A stretch of 46,651 bases of DNA from an uncultured Lachnospiraceae bacterium (GCA_949502235.1 CATBDC010000027.1:1-46651), one strand, 5' to 3'. Shown: positions 34,392-43,475, counted from the stretch's first letter. Program-made: numbers and translations. The notes: generated from the letters alone by a model not told the origin.

Positions 34392-36819
34392 CAATAACCT
34401 TGTCTGGAACAAGGACAATGAGGTGTTCGCCTACTATGAGCTGATACCATACAATTATTCTTTTCTATCCGCAGAGCAGAAATTTATCGTGCATGACAGC
34501 TTTCGACAGCTTATCGCACAGTCCCGTGAGGGTAAAATTCATGCGTTGCAGATTGCCACAGAAAGCTCAATCCGAAGTCAGCAGGAACAGTCAAAGAAGC
34601 TGGTAACTGGAAAATTAAAGGAAGTTGCCTATCAGAAGATAGACGAACAGACCGAAGCGTTAGTATCTATGATTGGGGACAATCAAGTGGACTACCGCTT
34701 TTTTCTTGGCTTTAAGCTCATGGTTACGGAAGAACAGCTCAATCTGAAGAATATTAAAAAATCGGCATGGCTGACGTTCACGGAATTTCTCCATGAAGTG
34801 AACCACACGCTGATGAATGACTTTGTTTCCATGCCGAATGATGAAATCAACCGTTACATGAAAATGGAAAAGTTACTGGAAAATAAAATCTCCCGTCGCT
34901 TTAAGGTACGTCGCTTGGAAATCAATGATTTTGGGTATCTCATGGAACATCTTTACGGCAGGGACGGTATCGCCTATGAAGATTATGAGTACCAGCTACC
35001 AAAGAAGAAATTGCAGAAAGAAACACTGATAAAATACTACGACCTTATCTGTCCGACAAGGTGTGTGATTGAGGAAAGCCAGCGGTATTTACGCTTGGAG
35101 CATGAGGACAAGGAAAGCTATGTGTCCTATTTTACCGTCAATGCGATTGTAGGCGAGCTTGATTTTCCGTCGTCTGAAATCTTCTATTTCCAGCAACAGC
35201 AATTCACATTCCCCGTTGATACTTCTATGAATGTAGAAATCGTGGAGAACAGAAAGGCTCTTACCACAGTAAGAAATAAGAAAAAGGAATTGAAAGACCT
35301 TGACAATCACGCTTATCAAGCAGGAAGTGAAACCAGCTCAAATGTAGTGGACGCATTAGACAGCGTGGACGAATTGGAAACGGACTTAGACCAGAGCAAA
35401 GAAAGTATGTATAAGTTAAGCTACGTCATACGGGTGTCTGCACCCGATCTTGACGAGCTGAAACGCCGTTGTGATGAAGTCAAGGACTTTTACGACGACC
35501 TCAATGTAAAGCTGGTACGTCCTGCTGGGGATATGCTGGGGCTTCATTCTGAATTTCTTCCAGCCAGCAAGCGATATATCAATGACTATGTGCAGTATGT
35601 AAAATCAGACTTTTTAGCAGGGCTTGGTTTCGGAGCGACCCAGCAGTTAGGGGAAAACACGGGTATCTATATGGGCTATTCCGTTGATACGGGAAGAAAT
35701 GTGTACCTGCAACCGTCTTTAGCTTCGCAGGGCATAAAAGGTACAGTTACAAATGCCCTTGCTTCTGCTTTTGTCGGTTCGCTTGGCGGTGGAAAGTCGT
35801 TCTGCAACAATCTTCTGGTGTATTATTCGGTTCTCTTTGGGGGACAAGCGGTTATCTTAGACCCAAAATCAGAGCGTGGCAACTGGAAAGAAACACTTCC
35901 AGAAATCGCCCATGAAATCAATATCGTAAACCTTACCAGCGACAAGGACAATGCAGGACTTCTTGACCCATTTGTGATTATGAAAGACAAAGAGGACGGA
36001 GCGACGCTGGCAAAAGAAATTTTAACATTCTTAACGGGTATCTCTACCCGTGACGGAGATAAATTTCCTGTGCTTATTAGTGCAATCAGCAATGTATCTG
36101 AAAGCGAACACCGAGGGCTGTTAAATGTTATCACAGAATTACGGAAAGAAAATACGCCGATTGCGAACCATATTGCAAATCATATTGCCAGTTTTACGAA
36201 CTATGATTTTGCACATTTATTGTTTTCAGACGGGACAGTAAAAAATACAATCAGTTTAGATAATCAGCTCAATATCATTCAAGTAGCGGACTTAGTATTG
36301 CCAGATAAAGACACTACTTTTAATGAATACACAACCATTGAATTATTATCGGTGGCAATGCTGATTGTGATTAGTACCTTTGCACTCGACTTCATTCACA
36401 GCGACAGAAGCATTTTTAAGATTGTAGACCTTGATGAAGCGTGGGCGTTCTTAAATGTGGCACAAGGAGAAACCTTATCAAATAAGCTGGTTCGTGCTGG
36501 ACGAGCTATGCAGGCAGGCGTTTATTTTGTTACACAATCCTCTGGCGACGTGTCAAAAGAAAGTCTGAAAAACAATATCGGCTTGAAGTTTGCCTTTCGT
36601 TCTACTGACATCAACGAGATAAAACAGACCTTAGAGTTTTTCGGTATCGACAAGGACGACGAAAACAACCAGAAACGCTTGCGTGATTTGGAGAACGGAC
36701 AATGCTTATTGCAGGACTTATATGGACGTGTCGGTGTAGTGCAGATACACCCCGTCTTTGAAGAACTGCTACACGCCTTTGATACCAGACCGCCCGTACA
36801 GAGAAATGAGGTGGAGTGA
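34369..36819 (+). CDS. orf16: VirB4-like conjugation ATPase / Tn916 Orf16
   Basis: 816 residues. The N-terminal ~400 residues are the VirB4/TcpF-like membrane-interaction part (MFPIKYIDNNLVWNKDNEVF). GSLGGGKSF (about residue 471-479) is the Walker A loop and KIVDLDEAWAFL (about 684) is Walker B. VYFVTQSSGDVSKE is the typical sensor region. It powers assembly or substrate movement through the mating channel. It overlaps orf17 upstream, and its TGA shares a base with the ATG of orf15. Length agrees with Tn916 Orf16. Confidence 0.95.
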   Translation: MFPIKYIDNNLVWNKDNEVFAYYELIPYNYSFLSAEQKFIVHDSFRQLIAQSREGKIHALQIATESSIRSQQEQSKKLVTGKLKEVAYQKIDEQTEALVSMIGDNQVDYRFFLGFKLMVTEEQLNLKNIKKSAWLTFTEFLHEVNHTLMNDFVSMPNDEINRYMKMEKLLENKISRRFKVRRLEINDFGYLMEHLYGRDGIAYEDYEYQLPKKKLQKETLIKYYDLICPTRCVIEESQRYLRLEHEDKESYVSYFTVNAIVGELDFPSSEIFYFQQQQFTFPVDTSMNVEIVENRKALTTVRNKKKELKDLDNHAYQAGSETSSNVVDALDSVDELETDLDQSKESMYKLSYVIRVSAPDLDELKRRCDEVKDFYDDLNVKLVRPAGDMLGLHSEFLPASKRYINDYVQYVKSDFLAGLGFGATQQLGENTGIYMGYSVDTGRNVYLQPSLASQGIKGTVTNALASAFVGSLGGGKSFCNNLLVYYSVLFGGQAVILDPKSERGNWKETLPEIAHEINIVNLTSDKDNAGLLDPFVIMKDKEDGATLAKEILTFLTGISTRDGDKFPVLISAISNVSESEHRGLLNVITELRKENTPIANHIANHIASFTNYDFAHLLFSDGTVKNTISLDNQLNIIQVADLVLPDKDTTFNEYTTIELLSVAMLIVISTFALDFIHSDRSIFKIVDLDEAWAFLNVAQGETLSNKLVRAGRAMQAGVYFVTQSSGDVSKESLKNNIGLKFAFRSTDINEIKQTLEFFGIDKDDENNQKRLRDLENGQCLLQDLYGRVGVVQIHPVFEELLHAFDTRPPVQRNEVE

Positions 36820-39017
36820 TGAAAGAAAGGATAAAAGGTGCGTTCACAAAAAAGAAGATTTTCTACTTTCTCAAAATGGCTCTGTTCGTGGTGGCACTCT
36901 CCCTTATCCTGCTTTCACTTCTGGGGACGGTGGCTCATGCGACGGGGCTTGTGGACGATACCATAAACGCAGAAAATCTATACTCAAAATATCCCCTTTC
37001 CAACTACCAGCTTGATTTTTATGTGGATAATAGCTGGTCGTGGCTTCCGTGGAACTGGCTGGACGGTATCGGGAAATCGGTGCAGTACGGGCTTTACTGC
37101 ATTACCAACTTTGTCTGGACGATAAGCCTTTATTTAAGCAATGCCACGGGCTATGTGGTGCAGGAAGCCTATAAGCTGGACTTCATCAACGATATGGCAG
37201 ACAGTATTGGAAAAAGCATACAGACCCTTGCAGGTGTTACCGAGAATGGCTTCGGGAGTACGGGATTTTATGTAGGTTCTCTATTACTGATAATTTTAAT
37301 CATTGGTATTTATGTTGCCTATACGGGACTGATAAAACGGGAGACCAGTAAGGCACTTCACGCCGTTATTAACTTTGTGGTGGTGTTCGTGCTGTCGGCT
37401 TCGTTTATCGCCTATGCCCCCGACTACATCAAGAAGATAAATGAATTTTCATCAGACATCAGTACCGCTTCACTTGACTTGGGAACAAAAATCATGCTCC
37501 CAAACTCTGACAGCGAGGGCAAGGACAGCGTGGACTTGATACGGGACAGCTTATTTTCTATTCAAGTGGAACAGCCGTGGTTACTTCTGCAATTTGGCAA
37601 CAGCAACGCAGAGGAAATCGGGGCAGACCGTGTAGAAGCTCTTGTATCGGCAAGTCCAGAGGACGAGGACGGGAAAACCAGAGAGGAAGTCGTGAAAACA
37701 GAAATCGAGGATAACGACAACAACAATCTGACGATACCGCAGGTCGTAAACCGTTTAGGTATGGTGTTTTTCCTTTTGTTCTTTAACTTAGGTATCACGA
37801 TATTTGTATTCTTGCTTACGGGCATGATGTTGTTTAGCCAGATACTTTTTATTATCTTTGCAATGTTTTTACCTATCAGCTTTCTACTCTCCATGATACC
37901 GAGCTATGAAAGTATGGCAAAGCAGGCAATCGTAAGGGTGTTTAATACCATAATGACACGGGCAGGGATAACGCTCATTGTAACGGTGGCGTTCAGCATT
38001 TCCAGTATGTTTTATAACATTTCCACGGATTACCCGTTCTTTATGGTGGCGTTCTTGCAGATAGTATGTTTCGCTGGTATCTACATGAAGCTGGGCGACT
38101 TAATGAGTATGTTCTCTCTTAATGCTGGCGACAGTCAAAGCATGGGACGAAGAATTTTCCGCAGACCGTATCTGTTTATGCGACATAGGGCTAGGCGTAT
38201 GGAAAGACGGCTTGCTGGTGCGGTTACTGCTGGCGGTGTTGCTGGTGCGGTGGCAGGTAGCACGATTTCAAACAGAAAACCGACAAGGAACACAGCCACA
38301 AAAGACAGTCGGGGCAATATCTCTACTTCCAGCATGGGACAACGTGCAGGCTCAAAGGTGGGGGCTGTCTTAGATACGAAAAATAAAGTGAAAGACAAGG
38401 CAAATGCTGTCAAAGAGAATATCAAAGATATGCCGACACAGACCGCTTATGCGGTGTATTCCGCAAAGGAAAAGGCAAAGTCCAGCGTGTCCGACTTCAA
38501 GCGTGGCATGGTGCAGGAACAGCAGTCCAGACAGACGGGGCGTTTGGAAAAGCAGGAACAGCATAAGAAAAATATCGCTGACAAGCGTATGGAGCTTCAA
38601 AAGGCACAAGAAGCAAGGCAGGCACAGCGAAAGGCTGACGGATCAGCGACAACGGGAGCTACCCGTCCCCATGAGCGACCAGCCACAGCTTCAACCATTC
38701 CAAAGCCGAGTGCTGAAAAAATGCAGGAAGTCAAACGCCCTGCCACAGCGACCACTTCAAAAGCAAGTGAGCCAGTCAAAACAAATGTTATCAAAGAGCG
38801 TCCGTTATCTTCTGGTGCTTCTGATAGGAAAGCGACCCAACCTACACAGCCAGTACATAAGCAGAATGTAGAAAAAGTAGTATCGCAGGAAACACGCCAG
38901 AATTACACCAAAGACCGCAGGACAAAGGTTCAGCAGACGCAGAGTGTCCAGAAGAACCAGCAGACAACAGAGAAAAGCCGTAACCTTGTAACGAAGAAAG
39001 GACAGAAGAAAAAATGA
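36819..39017 (+). CDS. orf15: VirB6/TrbL-like conjugation membrane protein / Tn916 Orf15
   Basis: 732 residues from ATG 36819, which shares a base with the orf16 stop. A leader-like helix (~20-42) is followed by several hydrophobic helices (about 90-115, 145-165, 180-205 and 310-420), and then a long basic, Gln/Lys/Thr-rich tail of ~270 residues, likely disordered and cytoplasmic. The pattern matches Orf15 of Tn916, the polytopic channel subunit. The tail is low in hydrophobic residues and rich in repeats of K, Q, R and T. It overlaps orf14 by four bases. Confidence 0.92.
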   Translation: MKERIKGAFTKKKIFYFLKMALFVVALSLILLSLLGTVAHATGLVDDTINAENLYSKYPLSNYQLDFYVDNSWSWLPWNWLDGIGKSVQYGLYCITNFVWTISLYLSNATGYVVQEAYKLDFINDMADSIGKSIQTLAGVTENGFGSTGFYVGSLLLIILIIGIYVAYTGLIKRETSKALHAVINFVVVFVLSASFIAYAPDYIKKINEFSSDISTASLDLGTKIMLPNSDSEGKDSVDLIRDSLFSIQVEQPWLLLQFGNSNAEEIGADRVEALVSASPEDEDGKTREEVVKTEIEDNDNNNLTIPQVVNRLGMVFFLLFFNLGITIFVFLLTGMMLFSQILFIIFAMFLPISFLLSMIPSYESMAKQAIVRVFNTIMTRAGITLIVTVAFSISSMFYNISTDYPFFMVAFLQIVCFAGIYMKLGDLMSMFSLNAGDSQSMGRRIFRRPYLFMRHRARRMERRLAGAVTAGGVAGAVAGSTISNRKPTRNTATKDSRGNISTSSMGQRAGSKVGAVLDTKNKVKDKANAVKENIKDMPTQTAYAVYSAKEKAKSSVSDFKRGMVQEQQSRQTGRLEKQEQHKKNIADKRMELQKAQEARQAQRKADGSATTGATRPHERPATASTIPKPSAEKMQEVKRPATATTSKASEPVKTNVIKERPLSSGASDRKATQPTQPVHKQNVEKVVSQETRQNYTKDRRTKVQQTQSVQKNQQTTEKSRNLVTKKGQKKK

Positions 39018-40021
39018 AACTGAAACATATCGCTATCATTGGCAGTCTGTTTCCTATCCTCTTTTCCATAGTCCTTTTCTTTGGTGTCTTGATTAGTGCG
39101 GACAGCGACGACGAGAACAGCAACTTTTCTTCTGGCATTACGGGTATGAATTTATCCGCAGAAGTCTTGAAACATCAGCCTATGGTGGAAAAATACGCCA
39201 GAGAATACGGTATTTCCGAGTATGTCAATGTGCTATTGGCTATCATTCAAGTAGAAAGTGGCGGTACGGCAGAAGATGTTATGCAGAGTTCGGAAAGTCT
39301 GGGACTACCGCCTAACTCTTTAGATACAGAAAGCTCAATCAAGCAGGGGTGTAAGTATTTTGCGTCCCTGCTTTCTTCCTGCAAAAATCAAGGTATTGAC
39401 GATTTGAATGTAGCGATACAGTCCTATAACTATGGCGGTGGCTATGTGGGTTATGTGGCAGGAAAAGGAAAGAAACACACTTTTAATCTTGCAGAGAGCT
39501 TCGCTCGTGAGAAGTCGGGTGGAAAGAAAGTAACCTACACCAACCCGATAGCTGTTGCAAAGAACGGGGGCTGGCGGTATGGTTACGGAAATATGTTCTA
39601 CGTCGAATTAGTCAATCAATATCTGACCGTGGCACATTTTGATAATGCGACGGCACAAGCGATTATGAATGAAGCGTTGAAATATCAAGGCTGGAAGTAT
39701 GTGTATGGTGGCAGTAACCCGAACACTTCCTTTGATTGTAGCGGACTTGTGCAATGGTGCTATGGAAAAGCTGGTATCTCCTTGCCGAGAACAGCACAAG
39801 CACAGTATGACGCAACCCAACATCTTCCACTTTCGCAGGCAAAGGCTGGGGACTTGGTATTTTTCCATTCCACCTATAACGCTGGTTCGTATGTAACGCA
39901 CGTCGGTATCTATGTAGGAAATAACCAGATGTACCATGCAGGCGACCCGATAGGATATGCAGACCTAAGTAGTAGTTACTGGCAACAGCACTTAATCGGT
40001 GCAGGACGAGTAAAACAATAG
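39014..40021 (+). CDS. orf14: Bifunctional peptidoglycan hydrolase, CwlT-like / Tn916 Orf14
   Basis: 335 residues. One N-terminal transmembrane helix (~8-27) anchors the protein outside. Residues ~50-200 form a lysozyme-like domain, with the catalytic Glu in LLAIIQVESGG. Residues ~215-335 form an NlpC/P60 endopeptidase, with FDCSGLVQW (Cys about 242) and YVTHVGIYVG (His about 297). Together they cut both glycan and peptide to open a path through the wall for the mating channel. Starts within the end of orf15 (ATGA overlap). Confidence 0.94.
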   Translation: MKLKHIAIIGSLFPILFSIVLFFGVLISADSDDENSNFSSGITGMNLSAEVLKHQPMVEKYAREYGISEYVNVLLAIIQVESGGTAEDVMQSSESLGLPPNSLDTESSIKQGCKYFASLLSSCKNQGIDDLNVAIQSYNYGGGYVGYVAGKGKKHTFNLAESFAREKSGGKKVTYTNPIAVAKNGGWRYGYGNMFYVELVNQYLTVAHFDNATAQAIMNEALKYQGWKYVYGGSNPNTSFDCSGLVQWCYGKAGISLPRTAQAQYDATQHLPLSQAKAGDLVFFHSTYNAGSYVTHVGIYVGNNQMYHAGDPIGYADLSSSYWQQHLIGAGRVKQ

Positions 40022-40037
40022 AAAGGACTTGAAAAAT

Positions 40038-40949
40038 ATGTTTAAGAAGAATAAGAAACAGACAGAAACTCTCAAAGAACCAAAAGAAAAAAAGGTGCGT
40101 ACTGTCAAGGTAGGCACACATAAGAAAACCGTGATTGCGTTGTGGGTGGTGCTTATCGCAAGCGTGAGCTTTGGGGTGTATAAGAATTTTACCGCTATCG
40201 ACCAGCACACGACCCACGAAAAAGAAATCATAGAGCTTCGCTTGCAGGACACCAACGGGATTGAAAATTTCGTGAAGAATTTTGCGAAGTCCTACTACAC
40301 ATGGAATAACAGCAAAGAAGCTATCGAAGCAAGGACGCAGGCAATCAGCGGTTATCTGACAAAGGAATTGCAGGACTTGAATGTTGATACAATCAGAACG
40401 GATATACCGACCAGCTCCACAGTTACAGATGTGATTGTATGGAGTATCGAACAGTCGGGAACGGACACTTTTTCTGCTACCTACGAAGTAGATCAGCAGA
40501 TAAAAGAGGGAGAACAGACAAGCAATGTGAAAGCAACCTATATAGTAAAAGTCCATGTGGACGCTGACGGGGATATGGTAATCATTCAGAACCCTACCCT
40601 TGCACCAGCAATCGAAAAATCAGACTATGAGCCTAAGACACCAGAAGCAGACGCAAGTGTGGACGCTGATACTGTCAATGACGCTACCGCTTTTCTGGAA
40701 ACATTCTTTAAGCTCTATCCAACAGCAACAGAAAAAGAGCTTGCTTACTATGTATCGGGGAATGTACTTGAACCTATCGGTAGGGACTATCTTTATTCTG
40801 AATTGGTAAACCCTATCTTTACAAAGGACGGGGACAATGTGAAAGTCAAGGTTGCCGTGAAATTCCTTGATAATCAGACAAAGGCTACGCAGGTATCGCA
40901 GTATGAGCTTGTGCTACATAAGGATAGCAACTGGAAGATTGTTGGATAA
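40038..40949 (+). CDS. orf13: VirB8-like conjugation protein TcpC / Tn916 Orf13
   Basis: 303 residues from ATG 40038 (MFKKNKKQTETLKEPKEKK); the AAAGGA sequence 10 bases upstream favours this over a TTG at 40029. A single helix (~35-55) follows a basic tail, and the extracytoplasmic part has two NTF2-like domains as in TcpC. YKNFTAIDQHT matches Tn916 Orf13. It forms a trimeric membrane assembly factor of the mating channel. The operon appears to end here; an accessory promoter follows. Confidence 0.93.
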   Translation: MFKKNKKQTETLKEPKEKKVRTVKVGTHKKTVIALWVVLIASVSFGVYKNFTAIDQHTTHEKEIIELRLQDTNGIENFVKNFAKSYYTWNNSKEAIEARTQAISGYLTKELQDLNVDTIRTDIPTSSTVTDVIVWSIEQSGTDTFSATYEVDQQIKEGEQTSNVKATYIVKVHVDADGDMVIIQNPTLAPAIEKSDYEPKTPEADASVDADTVNDATAFLETFFKLYPTATEKELAYYVSGNVLEPIGRDYLYSELVNPIFTKDGDNVKVKVAVKFLDNQTKATQVSQYELVLHKDSNWKIVG

Positions 40950-41019
40950 TCAAATATAGCGTGCATTTCTTATTAGATTTTCACGCAGTATTTCCGACAA
41001 GTAAACTGTGCAAAAATAA

Positions 41020-41071
41020 TTGACAACAAAACTTGGCTGTGCTATATTGTAAGTGACAATAAAACTTGTCA
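41020..41071 (+). promoter_or_regulatory. Promoter with paired operator repeats for accessory module
   Basis: TTGACA (41020-41025) and TATATT (41043-41048) are 17 bases apart. TGACAACAAAACTTG (41021-41035) and TGACAATAAAACTTG (41054-41068) differ at one base and are 33 bases apart, about three helical turns, one over the -35 and one just past the -10. The second copy is also palindromic (TGACAA-6-TTGTCA, 41054-41071). This is the layout of an autorepressed promoter, with the XRE gene at 41438 as candidate repressor. Confidence 0.78.
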
Positions 41072-41088
41072 GAAAGAGAGGGCGTTTT

Positions 41089-41424
41089 ATGAATAAAGAT
41101 GAAATCTTAGCAAAAAGCAGAGCAGAAAATAAAAATAAGGACGTATATGAGCAAGAAGTCTTAAAGCAAGCAAGTAGAAGTGCAGTCGTAGTTCAGATGT
41201 CTTTTGCGACGCTCTTTTTTGTAACACAGATAATGACTGGTGGAGGTATCAACTGGGGACTATGGGCGATTGTTTTTAGTGCAAATATGACAATAAACTG
41301 GGTGAAATATATTAAACTCCGTCGTAATTACGAACTTTTGATAGCAATCTCCTATACAGTATTAGTATTGGTTATGTCGGGATATTATATCTATAATCTG
41401 ATTACATCTTCCACAATCTTATAA
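41089..41424 (+). CDS. Small DUF6442-like membrane protein
   Basis: 111 residues from ATG 41089, preceded by GAGAGGG. The N-terminal ~35 residues are charged (MNKDEILAKSRAENKNKDVY); three hydrophobic helices follow (~40-58, 61-77, 85-105). It resembles the DUF6442 membrane proteins that pair with small XRE regulators in Firmicutes, but this link is from memory. The gene after it, a 68-residue regulator, starts 13 bases downstream, so the two are likely co-expressed. Function is unknown; the module takes the position occupied by tet(M) in Tn916. Confidence 0.75.
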   Translation: MNKDEILAKSRAENKNKDVYEQEVLKQASRSAVVVQMSFATLFFVTQIMTGGGINWGLWAIVFSANMTINWVKYIKLRRNYELLIAISYTVLVLVMSGYYIYNLITSSTIL

Positions 41425-41437
41425 GGTGGTGGTAAGT

Positions 41438-41644
41438 ATGGACGATAAGTTGGTATTAAAAAATAATCTCAAAGCGGTAAGAACAGAAAGGAAACTGTCG
41501 CAGTCTGCATTGGCTGAAATGGTGGGGGTTTCTCGTAATACAATTAGCTCTATTGAAACGGGACAATTCAATCCTACTGCTAAACTTGCACTTATTTTGT
41601 GTATTGCACTTGATAAAAAATTTGAAGAACTATTTTATTTTTAG
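41438..41644 (+). CDS. Small XRE-family regulator
   Basis: 68 residues from ATG 41438 ([20 protein letters not shown]), preceded by AGGTGG. An in-frame GTG at 41426 overlaps that site. [20 protein letters not shown] is a textbook helix-turn-helix. It is almost entirely DNA-binding domain. It probably represses its own promoter at 41020 through the paired repeats. Similar proteins pair with DUF6442-like membrane proteins, so the two may function as a unit. Confidence 0.9.
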   Translation: MDDKLVLKNNLKAVRTERKLSQSALAEMVGVSRNTISSIETGQFNPTAKLALILCIALDKKFEELFYF

Positions 41645-41654
41645 GAGTGATACC

Positions 41655-41879
41655 ATGTTAGGACTTAAAAAACGTGATATAAAAAAAGCATTGAAAGCTG
41701 GTGCAAAAGCTGGCGGTGTATCATTGGCTGATGTTCGGGCTGATATTGAAGCGACGATTGATGAAGCTATGAACAGCACCGACCCAGAAGTGCAGGCGAA
41801 TTTCAGAAAGTATTTTGGAAATAAACGCCCTACTCCAGAAGAATATATTTACAAGATTACAAAAAAGACAAAAGTTTAA
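41655..41879 (+). CDS. Small hypothetical protein of accessory module
   Basis: 74 residues from ATG 41655, preceded by [29 protein letters not shown] at the N-terminus is basic, while [20 protein letters not shown] is acidic and helical. The C-terminal [15 protein letters not shown] resembles short proteins annotated as Spo0A C-terminal-like, but I am not sure of that. It starts 11 bases after the XRE gene and so is the third gene of the module. No function can be assigned. Confidence 0.7.
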   Translation: MLGLKKRDIKKALKAGAKAGGVSLADVRADIEATIDEAMNSTDPEVQANFRKYFGNKRPTPEEYIYKITKKTKV

Positions 41880-41996
41880 TAGAAATCAAGTGCTGTAAGG
41901 GGGCTTGTGTCATGGAAAGTTTTAAGCATAATCTTATACGGTCATACACTACCTAACAGCATTTTATTAACAACTGAATATCTCACAGCTTTAATA

Positions 41997-42033
41997 GCTC
42001 GTACAGACTATATGTTTTGTGCGGGCTTTTTTT
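41997..42033 (+). terminator. Terminator/attenuator upstream of orf7
   Basis: GCTCGTACA (41997-42005) pairs, with two G-U pairs, with TGTGCGGGC (42018-42026) and a run of seven T follows. It ends the accessory-module transcript or acts as an attenuator controlling readthrough into orf7, resembling the leader region of Tn916. Confidence 0.75.
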
Positions 42034-42158
42034 GTACCCGAAAAAATTTTTTCACTTTTTTTCAAAATCATGCAACAAATCACACCTTGCTGTACAGATA
42101 TGGTGCGGAAAGAGGGATAAACACTTTTCACGTCATAACGGAAAGGGGGTGTGATGAT

Positions 42159-42587
42159 ATGAAACCGTCGGACTTCCAAAAGACAATACAATGTCAATTT
42201 GACTGCAAGCTCAAACGTGTAGTGAAAGGCATTGTCCGTAATTATCGCAAAGAATTAAAACGACGAAGAAATAAGGAAATTTCCTATTGTGAGCTTCCAG
42301 AAATCGTCGTGGAAAAGCTGGCAGTCTGGGACGAATACGAAAGCGATTATACCGCCTTTGATGTATGCGGTATTGAGGTTCGTGTCCTTGATGATGATTT
42401 AGCAGAAGCGATTAAGTATCTGTCTGAAAAAGACAGGGAAATCTTGTTGATGTATTTCTTCTTAGGCATGAGCGATACAGAAATCGGCGACAGATTAAAG
42501 ATTAACCGTTCAACGTCGTTCCGCAGTAGGAAGAACTCACTTGAAGAAATCAAGAAAAAATTAAAGGAGAACATGAATGATGAATAA
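42159..42587 (+). CDS. orf7: Sigma-70-like regulator / Tn916 Orf7
   Basis: 142 residues from ATG 42159, preceded by GAAAGGGGG. An in-frame ATG at 41907 lies upstream of a terminator and is unlikely. MKPSDFQKTIQCQFDCKLKR then AIKYLSEKDREILLMYF and SDTEIGDRLKINRSTSFRSR form the sigma-70 region 4-like helix-turn-helix. In Tn916 the Orf7/Orf8 region drives expression toward xis-int and the transfer genes. It overlaps orf8 by 11 bases. Confidence 0.92.
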   Translation: MKPSDFQKTIQCQFDCKLKRVVKGIVRNYRKELKRRRNKEISYCELPEIVVEKLAVWDEYESDYTAFDVCGIEVRVLDDDLAEAIKYLSEKDREILLMYFFLGMSDTEIGDRLKINRSTSFRSRKNSLEEIKKKLKENMNDE

Positions 42588-42819
42588 CACACGCCCGTCA
42601 TTTTACCTTATCTCGTCGGCTGTGGACGGCAACGTAAATTCGATTGAAAAGATACTGGCATTGTATGACCCGTACATATCAAAATGTTGTTTGCGTCCGT
42701 TCTACGACAGATATGGTAATGTCTGCATAGTCGTAGACATGGAATTAAAAGGACGTATCAGAGAAGCACTTATCAAAATGATTTTGGACTTTGATATTCC
42801 TTTAGAAACCGAAGAATAA
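42577..42819 (+). CDS. orf8: Tn916 Orf8-like small regulator
   Basis: 80 residues (MMNNTRPSFYLISSAVDGNV). The start overlaps the end of orf7, and a second ATG directly follows the first. The protein resembles the Orf8 of Tn916, a small protein of the same regulatory operon. IEKILALYDPYISKCCLRPF and RIREALIKMILDFDIPL are amphipathic helices. It probably assists Orf7 in element-gene activation. It may be an sigma-associated helix-turn-helix domain, but DNA binding is not evident. Confidence 0.85.
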   Translation: MMNNTRPSFYLISSAVDGNVNSIEKILALYDPYISKCCLRPFYDRYGNVCIVVDMELKGRIREALIKMILDFDIPLETEE

Positions 42820-43193
42820 CAAGCAGTAACCGCAGAGCATGATTTGTTCAATCCCCTCTTTCCTGCTCTGCACCTGCTTTTACATGAAAGCAACACGCTT
42901 TCGCCACAGCTCTTTGACAACTGAATAAAGCAGACAGATACGTTTGTGAGATAGCGAGCCACGGGGACTGTACGCCACGACCTTTTCAAAAGAAAGCGAG
43001 CGACCCACGCAGTGATCCGAGAGCGACTGTTGGAAAAGTCGTTTTGCCACGACCTATCCTCACAGAATAATGATACGTCCGCATGGTGCGGTTCTGCCCA
43101 CAAGAATGGGAATAGTTGAGATACTAACGGAGCTTTCCAAAGCCGTCTGCCTGCTTGTAAAAAATGACACACAGTAAAGGGGGTGCATAGATT
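42820..43193 (+). ncRNA. 374-base structured non-coding stretch between orf8 and xis
   Basis: No plausible coding frame with a ribosome binding site is present. CGACCTTTTCAA (starting near 42977) is nearly complementary to TTGGAAAAGTCG (near 43031), and GCCACGACCT occurs twice (near 42972 and 43047). A-rich loops and several GC-rich short stems alternate. The stretch ends with AAAGGGGG, the ribosome binding site of xis at 43194. Structured RNA (leader or small RNA) is the best explanation; the class is unknown. Confidence 0.45.
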
Positions 43194-43397
43194 ATGAACA
43201 ATACTGATGTGCCTATCTGGGAAAAATATACGCTGACGATTGAAGAAGCGTCCAAATACTTCCGCATTGGCGAAAAGAAATTGCGTAAATTAGCCGAAGA
43301 AAATCTTGACGCTGGCTGGGTTATCGTGAACGGCAACCGTATTCAGATTAAGCGAAAACAATTTGAAAAAATCATAGATACATTGGACGAAATCTAA
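43194..43397 (+). CDS. xis: Excisionase Xis
   Basis: 67 residues, matching Tn916 Xis in length and in the sequence [22 protein letters not shown]-type opening, here [20 protein letters not shown]. The central helix-turn-helix and the C-terminal [20 protein letters not shown] wing bind element ends and steer the integrase to excision. AAAGGGGG precedes the ATG. The int gene follows after a 78-base gap containing a palindrome. Confidence 0.97.
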   Translation: MNNTDVPIWEKYTLTIEEASKYFRIGEKKLRKLAEENLDAGWVIVNGNRIQIKRKQFEKIIDTLDEI

Positions 43398-43403
43398 TGT
43401 CAT

Positions 43404-43448
43404 TGAGCCGTAGATATGGTATAATAAAGTATAGCGTATCACGGCTCA
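43404..43448 (+). promoter_or_regulatory. Palindrome with embedded -10 box upstream of int
   Basis: TGAGCCGT (43404-43411) and ACGGCTCA (43441-43448) are perfect inverted repeats, extended by GATA/TATC after a single-base bulge. A TATAAT (43420-43425) lies in the loop. It may regulate int transcription or translation; the ribosome binding site AAAGGAG is downstream of it. Confidence 0.6.
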
Positions 43449-43475
43449 TTCCATGACGGAAAGGAGCTTTACACT

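Noticed and set aside
39663-40556. 297-codon minus-strand frame
   Set aside because: Antisense to orf14 and orf13 of the element; Cys/Phe-rich reading of coding sequence, no ribosome binding site.
41907-42158. Upstream extension of orf7
   Set aside because: It crosses a terminator hairpin, and the ATG at 42159 has a strong GAAAGGGGG site and matches Tn916 Orf7.
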